Origin: Paracyclopina nana
Lineage: Eukaryota; Arthropoda; Copepoda; Cyclopoida; Cyclopettidae
NCBI GenBank assembly: GCA_019096065.1
Contig: JAGUCH010000001.1
Location: forward strand, 12,896,001-12,960,000
Length of the DNA: 64,000 bases
Reading direction: 5' to 3'
Each line of letters starts with the position of its first letter. The first letter of the stretch is position 1. Both the position numbers and the translations under genes were made by a program. Below are positions 39,901-47,907 of this stretch, piece by piece. The notes beneath the pieces are model-generated. The model was not told where the DNA came from, made no database searches, and saw only the letters and a program-made list of their open reading frames with translations.

Positions 39901-42900
39901 ATGCCTACATCATGTCGGTATTGCCCTCAGCCATGGTTTTTACCCCTCTGGTCCTTGCAGGTGCTACGCAAGAAGGCAAGGCAAGTCAACGACTGGTCCT
40001 CCCATCTCCCCCAAACCAACTTCTACTCCGAGACAACAGTTGCCTGCCACCCGTCGTGAGGACAAGACAACCTCTAAGTAGGGGGAAGTTCCAGAAGGAG
40101 CATGTGTCCACTCTGCTGCCCTGGCACTGGTGCCCTCCAACAAAGATTGGATGTATAACAGGCAATAAATATATTAATGTGCTTGAGAGCAGAGTCTTGA
40201 ATATTATACATGTTGCGTGTTATCCTCGGGGGGCATATGAACCTACTTCAGCCAGTTCTGGCAAAGAAGAAAATCATTCAAGCATGGATAAAATCATGAT
40301 TTAGTGAATGCTTTACATTAATCTTTTAGTCACAGCTTTAAATAAATCAGAAAAGCTGTGCATCGACTTTATTGAGCAAAAAAATTGTCAACTAACCAGT
40401 TTTGAAAGTATTTTGAGTCATCATCAATACTTGCCATTGCTTCATTATGAGAGTCATTGGACAGGGACTCAAAAACCTCAGGGCTCATTTCAAGAGGCAG
40501 TTCTGGCTCATCTTCATTAAGCCTTTTCATTATGTTGTAAAGCACAACAGTTGCAAAAATGGTAGACATATGATTTTCTAGCTTGTCTTTGCGTATGCCA
40601 TACAAAATAATAGGGAAAGCCCTCTTCCAACCACCAAACGTTCTCTCTATCATGCATCTCGGCTTCTTCAGTGCTTCATTGTAGCGCTTTTGAGCAGCAC
40701 TTTGAGCACGGTCTTGCCTGATGGGAGCCAGGATCACTCGTTGAGTATTGATCCCCTCATCTGACAAAAGGAACCTTGGCTTTTTAATGTCAAATTGCTC
40801 ATTGAGCATAATTTTCAATTGGCTCTCATTGAAAATCCTTGAGTCATGAGCACTTCCGGGGTACTTCACTGAGAAGTAAGTGAACTGCAGCAAATCATTG
40901 CAAACAGCCATTGCATTAAGAGCGTAAAACCCTTTTCGACAAAAATATTTTTCTACTTGCTCCTTTGGTGCCCACTTAGGATAGCTGATCCTTATTAAAG
41001 TGCCATCAATAATTCCTAAAAATAAGAAATACAATGATATGAAAGTTGGTATGCGCAAAATTGCTAAACATAGTGCATGGTACTACATGGAAATGTCATG
41101 TATTATGCTACAATGTGCATGATCACTGGAACTGCTGTCAAGATGGATTGAACCTGCTGCTACTAATAGCGTCATACATGTAGTAGGTTGAAATATACAG
41201 CCATGACTTATCAAGCCACTGCTCGGAAATAGGCTACATCTGACGGGGATAGGCCTGCAAGGCTAGCAGAGGTAAATACTGGGCCGCAGAACATCGCTTG
41301 ATTGTGTGGTTACTTTATTTCCTTTATTGACAATATTACTGCACTACTTGTTAAACTACGGCGCGCCCTAGCAGCAAGCAGTTGACCTGTATGCCGACAC
41401 TCTCCCTGCTACATCGTGCCACGCTAAGAGATCACTGTGTCCTCACAGCAACCAGGTTGGCCAAGTCTAGCAGGGAACCTCATGTCAAGCCATCCATCAT
41501 GGGGCACTCAGTTGGGTGCCATTGCCCCCACCAGGTTGTACATGCCTAAGTGCCTTCTGAAGCATTCCGTAGCGTTCCATGTACTGTTAATGAATGGTAC
41601 AAATATGTGCCTGGAGGTCTTGGTAGGCTTATAGGACAGACCTTATCGGTCGCGCGGACTCCTACCCTTGGATCGACAACGCACCGTCCATGGATAGACT
41701 ATGACGAACCGGACTTGGATCGACAAAACGAATCGTCCTTGGATCGATTAAGAGAACACACAGTCCTCAGATAGACCAGAACATACTGTACTTGGTTAGA
41801 AAAGAAAAACGAACAATACCTGGATAGACAAGACGAACCGTCCTTGGACTGACATTAAAAAGAACAGTCCTTGGATCGACAATGGATTGTTCTTGGATCG
41901 ACTGGTGAACCCCAATCACCCAAGTCCAACATAAAAAGTCTTGCTTTGTAATTTTTGCTTGGCAAGTTTTATTTTGCTATTCTTACTTAATAATTTTTGT
42001 TTCGGAAGTTTTACTTTGTAATTCTTACTTTGAAGCCAAGAAAGCCTAGAAATTTGGCTATAGGAAAAATTATAGGTACCAGGTCAACTCTGGTCTATCC
42101 AAGGACTGTTTGTTTTCATAGTCGATCCAAGGATGATCCGTTTTCGATGCAGGTACAGTGTGTTCTGCCAGTCTATCAGAGTACAGTTCATTCTAGTCGA
42201 CTTAGGTCCTTCTCTGTCACAACTGTCGATCCAAGTTCGGTCCTTTCATGTCGATCCAAGGATAGTGTGTTGTAACAGTCGATCCCAGGGACTTTTTGTT
42301 GTAATCGATCCTGGGAGAGTAAGTTCTAGTCGGTCCAAGTACGGCTGCCCGGTCGCGCCCACATAGGGCCTTGAGGGGTGAAGCGTGCTCAGGGGGAGCA
42401 TTGAGGGGATCCTCCTCCTCAGGCTTGGATCCGTCCTGAACTATGAAGTTGCTCAGTTTGGTGGAGGCCTGCTCACAGGGGTCTTTCCTCCAGCGGGGCC
42501 ACTGCCGGAAGTTTAGGTTGTCATTGTCCTTGCCAGGGAAGGGTCCATCGATGCCCAGGTTGGCGATCATTTGCCAAGGGAGCTCAATGGCCATGAAAGC
42601 GGTGTGCCAAAGCCCATAGAGTAACCACCACCTGTGTCTTCTTTGGCGGTACAGGATGATCATCAGGATGTCTGTGCCCAGGATGATCTTGATGAGGCCC
42701 GGGAGCACCAAGCCTCCAGTCATGTAGCTCCAGTATTTCCCGACAGTGGAGAAGAAGGGGATCATAGCGCTGCCCACCTGGTTGACCATCATGTCAGTGA
42801 AATCACAGGTCCTACCAACTGCGTCATCTGTAGTAGGTCAAGATATGCTGCTGTGACTTATCAAACCACTTCTAGGAACTAGGCCACACCTGTAGGGGAC

Positions 42901-45502
42901 AAGCCTGCAAGGCTATCAGAGGTCAATACTGGGCGGCAGAGCATCATATGTTCGTGCAGTTACTTTTATTTCCTTTACTGATGATATTACTACACTACTT
43001 GTTATACCACAGCGTGCCTAAGGCGAGCATGCATAGAGAGCGGTTGGCCCGTAGGCCAACACGCTCCCTGCTACATACAGCATGCATGAAACAATGGTTG
43101 AGTTATCATTTATTGCTTGGTCTTAGCCACTTAAGTCTTGCATTACAAGCCAAGACTTACTTAACCTAAATAGTCTTGTTTATGAATCAGTATCGCAAAA
43201 TATGATTAGTTATGGCAGTATTATGATGTGTTTTGTAGCACCTAGCATGATCCTTCTTGTCAGCAGTTTCCTGGGATGATCTATTGTAGAGTAAGAAGTT
43301 TAATATCTCACCAATAACTCCAGGAAATTGGTAATTTTGGTAGATTCTCGTTACTATTGCATCTTGCTCTGCATTATTTGGGAAGGCAACATGATCTTTC
43401 ATACCTCTTGCTATTATTGGAGCAATTTTGTTCACAATTTTTTCGATTGTTGCTGGACTAAAACACAAGTATATAATTAGAATTGTACAAAGACTCATGC
43501 ATGAACTGAGTAATGCCACTTTATGAAGTTAAGTTTTCGACTGGTTTATAACACAAAGTCTACAGTTGTCTTACCAACAAATGTATCATCCTCGGATAGA
43601 CAAAAGACAGACAGTAATTGCATCTACACAATGTATCAGCCTTGTTTTGACTGTGAAAATGTACTGTGCTTGCATTAAGTAAAAATGTGAGTACTGAAAG
43701 TTATATAAGACTTTTAAGTTTAAGAAAACACTAGTCATTGAAGTTTAAGTAAAAAGACCTCCTTAATTATAGGCTTGTCATGTTTGATATTTGAATTTAC
43801 TCTGATTTTGCTATGACACAGCATAAATGTGCTCAAAAATCCATGAGCTAAATCTACATCAGATGACTGACACAATGTACCTTAGCTGAATTATGAACTG
43901 TGCACCAACCGACCGGTAAAACCCATTGCTCCTGAAGTAAAATAGGGTTGTAGCAAGGCGTAACATTGGAGGCACATATTTTTGACTCACTCCAATTGAG
44001 ATATCTGATATGCTATCACCAAAATGCTCCATGAGGTACTGAAATCCTTAAAAAAACAGTCAAAATTATGGTACCACTCTAATGCTTAACCATGCCAGTA
44101 GTGTAAGAACTTGATTGTTCAGAGAAGCCCAGATTGACTGACAACACTGCCCTATCACAATTAGCCACAACATCTGGCCATATAAGTGACATACCATAGC
44201 ACAGTGGACAAAAAAGCCGTTTTCGCACTCACAAGAAATCCTGTCAAATCGCCAAATTCTCATTTCAAGACCAATTTTCAGCTTCTTATTTGAATGACTT
44301 CTAGGCTATCAAAAATGTCAAAATTAGTAGATATTGACAAATTTTAAAAGATGAAAGCTTGCCTTCAAATTCAATTTTTCTTGGATAAAGTCCATTTTTG
44401 GAAAAATAGTAGAAGAGCCATTTTTGGCTATTTTCAGGCAGCTATAACTTTTGTTTGGAACCAAATGTAATCAAGATATTGTGACAAAAATATAACCAAT
44501 ACGCCATTTTAGTAAAATCAATTGAAATTGGGCGCAGAAATTCGCGGAATGAGGAGCTACAATAGCCTGTTTTTAGCTTACAGCTATAAGAAATAGGTGC
44601 TACGTCAATTTCGTGACTTTTTCGGGATGAGCGTGAAAGCGGCATTTGTAACCACTGTGAATAGCTTTTCCTACATACAACAAAAACAGTATTTCTTCAT
44701 GCTTAACAGATTTCATGAATAATTCATGTTGGTGAATTTTAGAAAGTGGACATACATGCTTTGCCGAAATTAGAGCTTCTCTAAACAAACGAAAAAATAT
44801 TTCAGGCAGAATTTTTTGGATAGCCACTACCAAGTTAATTTTTTGAATGTATTGCTTGCTTACCATTTTTGGAGAATGCAAAATGTTTCTTGAATTCAAC
44901 TTCAGTGTAGTATTCCAAAGGGCACTCACGATCGTAAACGCGACGTCTTGGAATGATAATTGTATCAAGTATTCTGTCATAATCATTGATTTTTCTATCA
45001 AAACCGTCCACTACTTCTTCAAACTCCTCAAATTTGTCAACAATATTTAACAATGTGCCCAAGCCAGCCATTTTGGCAGAAATAAGTATAAAAATAATGA
45101 GAACATGATCAGTAATTGATATAGTTACCCATGGGTTCTTAAATACCTAGGTGCTTAAATACCATGGTGGTTATTAAATACCCTTTGCTTAGTTACCTAG
45201 GACACTATCTATATAGTTACCGTTACCGGGTCACGATCAGAAGGCTGCTTAAAGAACCAGCCTATGTTATCTTACCTCTGCTTGTAATCTGAGTTGAGGT
45301 TTATGATGGACATTGGAACCAGTTGGCCTCCCGCTGCCAACATTGCTGTACTCAAAGCTGAATTAGGGCCGCCAACAACAGAGGTAGCATAAGAGCCTTG
45401 AGCTTTTTGCAGTCGTCGACCTTCAGTAGAAGAAGGCCTGGATTTTGGTGGCACAAAAACATGAGTGCTACTGGCTTTATTGTCCTCTTGCGGTCGCAGC
45501 AT
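9933..45502 (-). CDS. ANKRD33/ANKRD33B-type ankyrin-repeat protein (748 aa, 7 exons over 35.6 kb)
   Basis: Exons, all minus: 45502-45276, 25747-25566, 24877-24582, 23975-23713, 23424-23034, 13631-13361 and 10549-9933. Phases 2,1,0,2,0,1 match across all six introns and total 749 codons. Residues about 1-410 are low complexity and include an RVRF motif (about 274-277), which fits the RVxF consensus for docking protein phosphatase 1, and an acidic run. Ankyrin repeats follow at about 410-580 (e.g. NEGNTPLHYAAQAGHVEVV and GFTPLMKAALQGR). Then comes a block around GYTAQQWARFCGRY and a basic tail with VIPQVQV, both reminiscent of vertebrate ANKRD33/ANKRD33B. The introns host a CACTA-like transposon (13632-23033) and a Harbinger element (25748-45275). 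The last two exons are secure. The link from 23713 to 23424 uses a weak acceptor, and the first three exons rest on phase and splice signals only. Function is unknown. Confidence 0.65.
10550..12192. other. Last intron of the ANKRD33-like gene, proximal part
   Basis: An AT-rich intron sequence without recognisable genes or repeats. The intron continues to 13360 and carries a hAT-type MITE. Confidence 0.5.
12193..12676. mobile_element. hAT-type MITE 1 (484 bp)
   Basis: The 16-bp terminal inverted repeats are TAGAGGTGTATCGGGC, and the element is flanked by a perfect 8-bp duplication TGAAATAG (12185-12192 and 12677-12684). Eight-base duplications and TAG-starting ends are typical of hAT elements. 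The interior is rich in repeated CGGGCT/TCGGG motifs and has no transposase. Confidence 0.88.
14507..15180 (+). repeat. Satellite array, about 3 copies of a ~214-bp unit
   Basis: Each unit starts at TTCTTCACAAGTGAG and runs through TTAGGGCACAGCTTATC and ATTCGACCAATTTGTGATA. The starts are spaced 210-217 bp apart. The array lies in the 9.4-kb intron of the ANKRD33-like gene, next to a 23-bp minisatellite. Confidence 0.8.
15198..15496 (+). repeat. Minisatellite, 13 units of 23 bp
   Basis: Thirteen consecutive 23-bp units follow the pattern ATGYRGCGACCTYRACCTYG plus three bases, with scattered substitutions and no length change. Open frames across it on both strands are by-products, because 23 is not a multiple of 3. 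It sits between the 214-bp satellite and the CACTA-like transposase gene. Confidence 0.85.
15838..18812 (-). CDS. CACTA/EnSpm-like transposase (941 aa, 3 exons)
   Basis: Exons 18812-18667, 18578-17919 and 17857-15838 join in phase to 941 aa. A basic N-terminus (MARARKRGR) is followed by an acidic, Ser/Pro-rich linker and a large catalytic region. Motifs resemble the CACTA TNP2-type group: FFDGLPLAKSS, GDAPVRAKLKGLTQFNGQYS followed by CEVCE, IYEPMHNLSGNARKM, and a late LINCTWNIHNLSHL block. The first two carry candidate catalytic Asp residues; the third acidic residue is probably near EPMHN. No frameshift or stop was found, so the copy may be recent. It is divergent from the 867-aa partner gene with a 435-bp spacer, and the pair is nested in an intron of the ANKRD33-like gene. 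The superfamily assignment is by motif memory, not by search. Confidence 0.75.
18813..19247. promoter_or_regulatory. Bidirectional promoter region of the CACTA-like element
   Basis: A 435-bp spacer lies between the start codons of two divergent transposon genes and presumably drives both. It contains repeated AGCTGCAG-type words around 19010-19090. No TATA box could be assigned with confidence. Confidence 0.45.
19248..22319 (+). CDS. Transposon accessory protein of unknown family (867 aa, 8 exons)
   Basis: Exons 19248-19512, 19572-20416, 20473-20667, 20734-21071, 21128-21662, 21731-21931, 21989-22078 and 22185-22319 keep phase throughout. I do not recognise the family. The protein has a basic N-terminus, then a compact segment (about residues 20-90, around CLDSWPIFSYIDMNW and VFARVEKG), a Ser/Pro-rich region (about 170-370), a coiled-coil-like stretch (about 390-450, around KDDLQKALEEKMDEQSATL), a hydrophobic/Cys-containing part, a second compact part (about 550-730) and a Ser/Asp-rich tail. 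AATAAA at 22437-22442 is a good polyadenylation signal. Divergent pairing with the transposase suggests a TnpA-like DNA-binding or regulatory partner; this is inference from context. The exon ending at 21071 is the least certain. Confidence 0.72.
22320..23033. other. Intron sequence right of the CACTA-like genes
   Basis: Apart from GGCCTTTCAGGCCTAAGAGG at about 22475, whose GGCC words are spaced every nine bases, nothing recognisable was found. The right end of the transposon probably lies here. Confidence 0.4.
24032..24098. repeat. Short Tc1-type MITE remnant (67 bp)
   Basis: Inverted ends CAGACTGTCC and GGACAGCCTG are flanked by TA on both sides. The ends resemble those of the 719-bp element at 61634-62352. 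It lies in an intron of the ANKRD33-like gene. Confidence 0.5.
26411..26482 (-). tRNA. tRNA-Arg(CCT)-like pseudogene or SINE head
   Basis: On the minus strand an A-box TAGCTCAGTCAGTAGAGCG and a B-box GGTTCGATCCC are spaced as in a tRNA, with an anticodon loop CTCCTAA (anticodon CCT) and a T run just downstream. The acceptor-stem halves (ACATTGG and ACTCGGC) do not pair, so a functional tRNA is unlikely. It lies inside an insertion within a MITE. Confidence 0.5.
26766..26966. repeat. Fold-back hairpin MITE (~200 bp)
   Basis: Arms 26766-26848 and 26881-26966 are imperfect inverted copies (e.g. GTAAACAAATTATAAAACAG against its complement), separated by about 30 bp. A related single arm is at about 29595-29720 inside the Harbinger element. 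Confidence 0.65.
27788..27842. repeat. Minimal copy of the AGCCCGGTTCCAACA-ended MITE
   Basis: The sequence begins AGCCCGGTTCCAACA and ends with a slightly mutated inverse near AGAACCGCGCT, with almost no interior. It is probably a deletion derivative of the outer element seen at 58940 and 59799. Confidence 0.5.
28795..28846 (+). repeat. Left terminal inverted repeat of the Harbinger element
   Basis: Fifty-two bases are identical to the reverse complement of 45211-45262. TAT precedes it at 28792-28794. Confidence 0.9.
30180..34350 (+). repeat. Satellite array: 26 units of ~160 bp inside the Harbinger element
   Basis: The word GTGTCCGTTGAGAGAAACC recurs about every 160 bp, 26 times. Two sequence types are interspersed: type A has ACAATCCAAGG and AAGTTGATCTTGCAACATTT, type B has ACATTCCATGG and AAGTGATCTTGCAACCTTT. 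Three shorter units (~151 bp, at about 31990, 32465 and 33730) carry a replacement block with ACTTTGATCATGCTAGC. Short open frames in the array are by-products. The last unit lies about 60 bp upstream of the first exon of the Myb-like gene. Confidence 0.95.
34410..38732 (+). CDS. Myb/SANT-like accessory gene of the Harbinger element (7 exons, one in-frame stop)
   Basis: Exons 34410-34545, 34619-34664, 36532-36763, 36824-36935, 37178-37390, 37452-37624 and 38433-38732. The first three encode a Myb/SANT-like DNA-binding region: a helix around NINYDVFNSIYKKHG, an LWKIITEEY segment, QLSARWRTR, then a basic stretch and the KKTGGGKNP block seen at the end of such domains in Harbinger partner proteins. 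The rest is low complexity, ending in an Ala/Glu-rich coiled coil (38433-38700). PIF/Harbinger transposition uses such a partner for DNA binding and nuclear entry. Exon 3 ends in an in-frame TAG (36761-36763) directly before GC, so continuing into exon 4 needs both a sense codon and a non-GT donor there. This copy may be defective or may make only a short form. AATAAA overlaps the stop at 38728-38733. Confidence 0.65.
34721..35220. mobile_element. MULE-like fold-back element, copy 1 (500 bp)
   Basis: It is flanked by a perfect 9-bp duplication AATAAGTTG (34712-34720 and 35221-35229). The left half holds many CTTGGATCGAC words and the right half the inverse GTCGATCCAAG, so the whole folds into a hairpin. 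Nine-base duplications are typical of Mutator-like elements. There is no coding region. It lies in intron 2 of the Myb-like gene. Confidence 0.85.
35385..36388 (-). mobile_element. LTR retroelement fragment with one LTR
   Basis: A 174-bp LTR lies at 36215-36388 (TGTAAT at the left, CCTGCTACA at the right). It is clearly related to the LTR at 62522-62708, sharing AGGTTCGCATAGACC and TATATTTACTGATT. Sequence to its left, with GC-rich pieces unlike its surroundings, is probably decayed internal sequence. No long reading frame was found. The inner boundary is approximate. Confidence 0.5.
37690..38385. mobile_element. MULE-like fold-back element, decayed copy 3
   Basis: The same CTTGGATCGAC and inverse words as the copies at 34721 and 41656 are present, but more diverged. 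The outermost ~60 bp seem missing on one side, and no clear 9-bp duplication was found. It lies in an intron (37625-38432) of the Myb-like gene. Confidence 0.6.
38800..39620. repeat. Repeat region rich in GTCGAC words
   Basis: A ~140-bp segment at about 38810-38950 is repeated at about 39405-39545 (sharing AATATTAAAACAACTATGA-like and CTCATTCATT words). Short ACACTTTTGCGAGAGTTG repeats lie between. Sequences near 38979 (GGGCGCAATCAATAA) and 39603 form an inverted pair, which suggests a MITE. It lies between the two convergent Harbinger genes. Confidence 0.55.
39620..40092 (+). mobile_element. LTR retroelement 3' internal fragment
   Basis: An open stretch around AQVDVLAWQNETMNAYIMSV parallels the tail of the envelope-like gene at 62.7-63.0 kb (AQVDVLARQSKSMHNYLMTV). 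The fragment ends with a polypurine tract, TAAGTAGGGGGAAGT, as expected just before a 3' LTR, but no LTR follows. It is a truncated, plus-oriented relic inside the Harbinger element. Confidence 0.6.
40369..45071 (-). CDS. PIF/Harbinger DDE transposase (388 aa, 4 exons)
   Basis: Exons 45071-44864, 44046-43881, 43457-43312 and 41015-40369 join in phase to 388 aa, the usual size for this family. The DDE_Tnp_4-type catalytic part shows GIIDGTLIRI (D177), YPGSAHDSRIF (D231), LLSDEGI, and MIERTFGGWKR (E297), so a complete DDE triad appears present. The N-terminal half, around GVSQKYVPPMLRLATTLFYF, gives the usual helix-rich region. No stop or frameshift was found. Intron 3 (41016-43311) holds an LTR retroelement that itself carries a fold-back element. 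AATAAA overlaps the stop codon, in the same arrangement as at the end of the convergent Myb-like gene. The element may be recently active. Confidence 0.85.
41656..42349. mobile_element. MULE-like fold-back element, copy 2 (694 bp)
   Basis: It is flanked by a perfect 9-bp duplication CGGTCGCGC (41647-41655 and 42350-42358). Its ends match those of the copy at 34721-35220 in inverted orientation (GGACTCCTACCCTTGGATCG here begins the element). CTTGGATCGAC-type words fill the left arm and their inverse the right arm. It is nested in the decayed LTR retroelement. Confidence 0.88.
42359..42792 (-). pseudogene. Envelope-like membrane protein fragment
   Basis: An open stretch of about 145 residues has two hydrophobic segments (around PFFSTVGKYWSYMTGGLVL and LWHTAFMAIELPW) separated by a basic stretch RQRRHRW. 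It parallels the segment at 63233-63480. It looks like the C-terminal, membrane-anchored part of a retroelement envelope. It lacks the rest of the gene and is cut by the fold-back insertion. The viral family is not identified. Confidence 0.5.
45211..45262 (-). repeat. Right terminal inverted repeat of the Harbinger element
   Basis: It is identical over 52 bp to the left end in inverse orientation. TAT follows at 45263-45265, and the splice donor of the host gene lies at 45275-45274. Confidence 0.9.
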
Positions 45503-47441
45503 GTCAGCTTAAGTGAGTCTGGGTGAAAAAATTCTTTTGGGACGTCAAAAAGAAGGATGGTGGTCAAAAAGGACAAGAAGTGACCTTTCACATACCTTGG
45601 TTGCCCCATGCGATTCTGTTGCTTTCTGAAAGCACTGGTTATCCCAAGATCCGCGTCATGTTTCACCTTGCAGAGAAACACAATCGTCGACTTGCTTTCC
45701 ACCTAATGCTCGACTACTATAGTAGTGCTGCTTCTTGTTTCTCAATCGACCAGGCTTTGATTGCTCAGCATCACACCAAAAAAAGCTACCACCACGAATT
45801 GAATACGGCCATGATTGGATTTTGAGCAATTGAGTGTTGTCTCCTTGCCTCAAATGAATGATCGTTTTAACCAGCTCACTTGCATACTGTGGCCTTTTGC
45901 ATAGAGCGCTCGTTCAAGGCTGGAACTCGTCACCGGCTGTGTTATTGGCTTACCTTCTTCACAAAAATAATTAAGCAGAAACGATTAGCTGATCAAGGCC
46001 TGTTGGTTGCTTTTTTGCAACAAAGTTTCGCTCAAGAAAAAAAGTGCTGCAACCCTCTAAATCAGCATTTTTGCATTTCTTTTTGTTCTTCCTCATCCAG
46101 TTTTCATGGAGGTAGCAAGCATGAAACTTTGTTTCCAGATTTTTGCTCACAGAAGTACAAACACAAGCATTCAAACGAAAGCCGAGACCTTTCTTGCTCT
46201 CTCCACATCTGTAACGAAGTAAGGATTCAGTAAAAATTGTTGATGCAAATGGTGATGGTATTCTCAGAGGGATTTTTTCAGTCTCTCTCATATTGCAATC
46301 AATTGAAATCTGTTCAGTTTTTTCATCTCAGATTGGTGATCGAGTTGAGCCTTAGTAGATTACTTCTCCAAAATTGTAACCTGCATATTAGATAATGCTT
46401 GGCAGTACTCAGCGTACATTACCAAGGTTATGGATAGTGCTTTCTAGTTTTCCTCCATTGTGCGAACAATACAGATATAGCTATGCCTCATTGCTGAGAG
46501 CTACTGCTAAGCCAAGTTGTCGTGGCAGTTTTCAATAAATAAACTCTCTCAAAAGACACCGGAAAAGGAACCAGCCAAACATCAACAAGGACAGTAAAAA
46601 AGCTTTAGTTGAAACAGTTCTAAAGCCACATCAAGCCAGCTAGAGACGTAGTTCGAATCAAAGGAAAAGATTCTACATTTATCAAAGGAAAGCTACGAGA
46701 AAACCTAAGCAAGCTGTTTCTTCAGTTTCCTCGTTGCAATTATGCAACCAACTAGAATTAAGGATCGTGCCACAAAAAATAAATTTTTTCTCCAAAACCT
46801 CGAGAAGAAGTTTTTGTCATACATAAATGTCTGCATTTAATTACTTTTTATGAAGAGCAGGATGCATGCTCGTAATTGGAAACCTTTATGGGCTTGTAAG
46901 GTGGAATCAATTAATTGGGACTTGTGCTTTGACGTAGACGCCTCAATTTACGTTTTTCCAGCTTCGTCTTGCGTAACAAGGCTATCAATCATAAAAAGGC
47001 AACCATTTTTCATATTGGCAAAAAGAAGTGGAGAGTCTTTGAACCTGCGGGCGATTAGATAATCCGAGTTTACTCACTTGTTTGATCTTTGTCAACAGCG
47101 TGTGATTATGACCTCTATTCACAGTTCTTTCTTATTTCTTCCTTAAAAATAGTTTGGTGGTACAGGGTAATTCTTCATTCTGGTTAGCTGCAGTACAACT
47201 TGAGCAAACGAAGCAAACAGGAGACTTTTCCAAGCAGAACTGAGTGAGTGGCTTCGTACACTGAAGCAGCGAGAAAGTCGTTGCATGCAAGCGTAATGCC
47301 TTGACAGTGACGGTTTACTGTTTGATGAGCATCATTCAAAATGACTAGCACACTTACTCAGCTCTGAAATATTAATTTTTCAAGTGTTACTGATTATGCT
47401 TCAGCGGTTTTCCCCTTAGGTCCTCTGATGCCATTGGAGAG
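45503..47441. other. Region upstream of the ANKRD33-like gene
   Basis: No supported gene. Open frames here are short and without recognisable content. It presumably contains the promoter and 5' untranslated exons of the ANKRD33-like gene. Confidence 0.4.
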
Positions 47442-47899
47442 TAGTGATGGAACGAGCCGGAAATTTTCAGCTTGATCAAGCTTCAAGCTTTTTGAAAAGT
47501 GTTCGAGCGATCCCAAGCTTTTGAAAATTATTATCAAGCTTTTTCAAGCTCAAAATTTCACATTTCAAGCTTTTTTCAAGCTTTTCAATTTTTAGTGTTT
47601 AAACATAAAAATGGCGATTAGTCACCAGATTTGACAAAATTACCCCAAAAGCACAAAAAATGACAGAAATAGCTTTAACTTAGATTTAAGCACTTCACTC
47701 CCTCAAGTATTTGTTAATTTTAACATTAGCCCTTTTTTGTTTTGATTAAAAATGGATAAAGTTTTGAAATTTTTTGGTGTCAAGCTTTTTCAAGCTTTTC
47801 AAAATTTGGTTCGAGCGATCCCAAGCTTTTTGCGTATGTAGCTCAAGCTGGGTTTAAGCTTCAAGCTTTCAAGCCAAGCTGAAACTCGTTCCATCACTA
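47442..47899. mobile_element. hAT-type MITE 2 (458 bp)
   Basis: Terminal inverted repeats TAGTGATGGAACGAG are flanked by a perfect 8-bp duplication TTGGAGAG (47434-47441 and 47900-47907). The interior is dominated by TCAAGCTT/AAGCTTTTTCAAGC words. It is non-coding and unrelated in interior to the hAT-type MITE at 12193. Confidence 0.88.
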
Positions 47900-47907
47900 T
47901 TGGAGAG

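Larger units (their letters stand above)
41179..43075 (-). mobile_element. LTR retroelement with two LTRs, internally deleted
   Basis: LTRs at 41179-41413 and 42829-43075 both start TGTAGTAGGT and end CCTGCTACA. A 4-bp duplication TACA flanks the whole (41175-41178 and 43076-43079). The interior is only about 1.4 kb, half of which is a later fold-back insertion. What remains includes an envelope-like C-terminal segment on the minus strand. It is inserted in an intron of the Harbinger transposase gene. Confidence 0.8.
28795..45262. mobile_element. PIF/Harbinger transposon, 16,468 bp, with nested insertions
   Basis: The terminal inverted repeats are identical over 52 bp (28795-28846 and 45211-45262), starting GGCTGGTTCTTTAAGCAGCC, and are flanked by a 3-bp duplication TAT (28792-28794 and 45263-45265). 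Subterminal TTAAATACC words recur near both ends. Inside are a DDE_Tnp_4-type transposase gene (minus), a Myb/SANT-like partner gene (plus, convergent with it), a 26-unit satellite, two MULE-like fold-back elements with a third more decayed copy, and LTR retroelement pieces. Three-base duplications and this gene pair are hallmarks of PIF/Harbinger. The right end lies 12 bp from the splice donor of the first coding exon of the ANKRD33-like gene. Confidence 0.88.

Noticed and set aside
45352-45702. 116-codon minus frame near the first ANKRD33-like exon
   Set aside because: It overlaps in another frame; the exon ending with a good donor at 45276 fits the downstream exon phase, and this frame does not.
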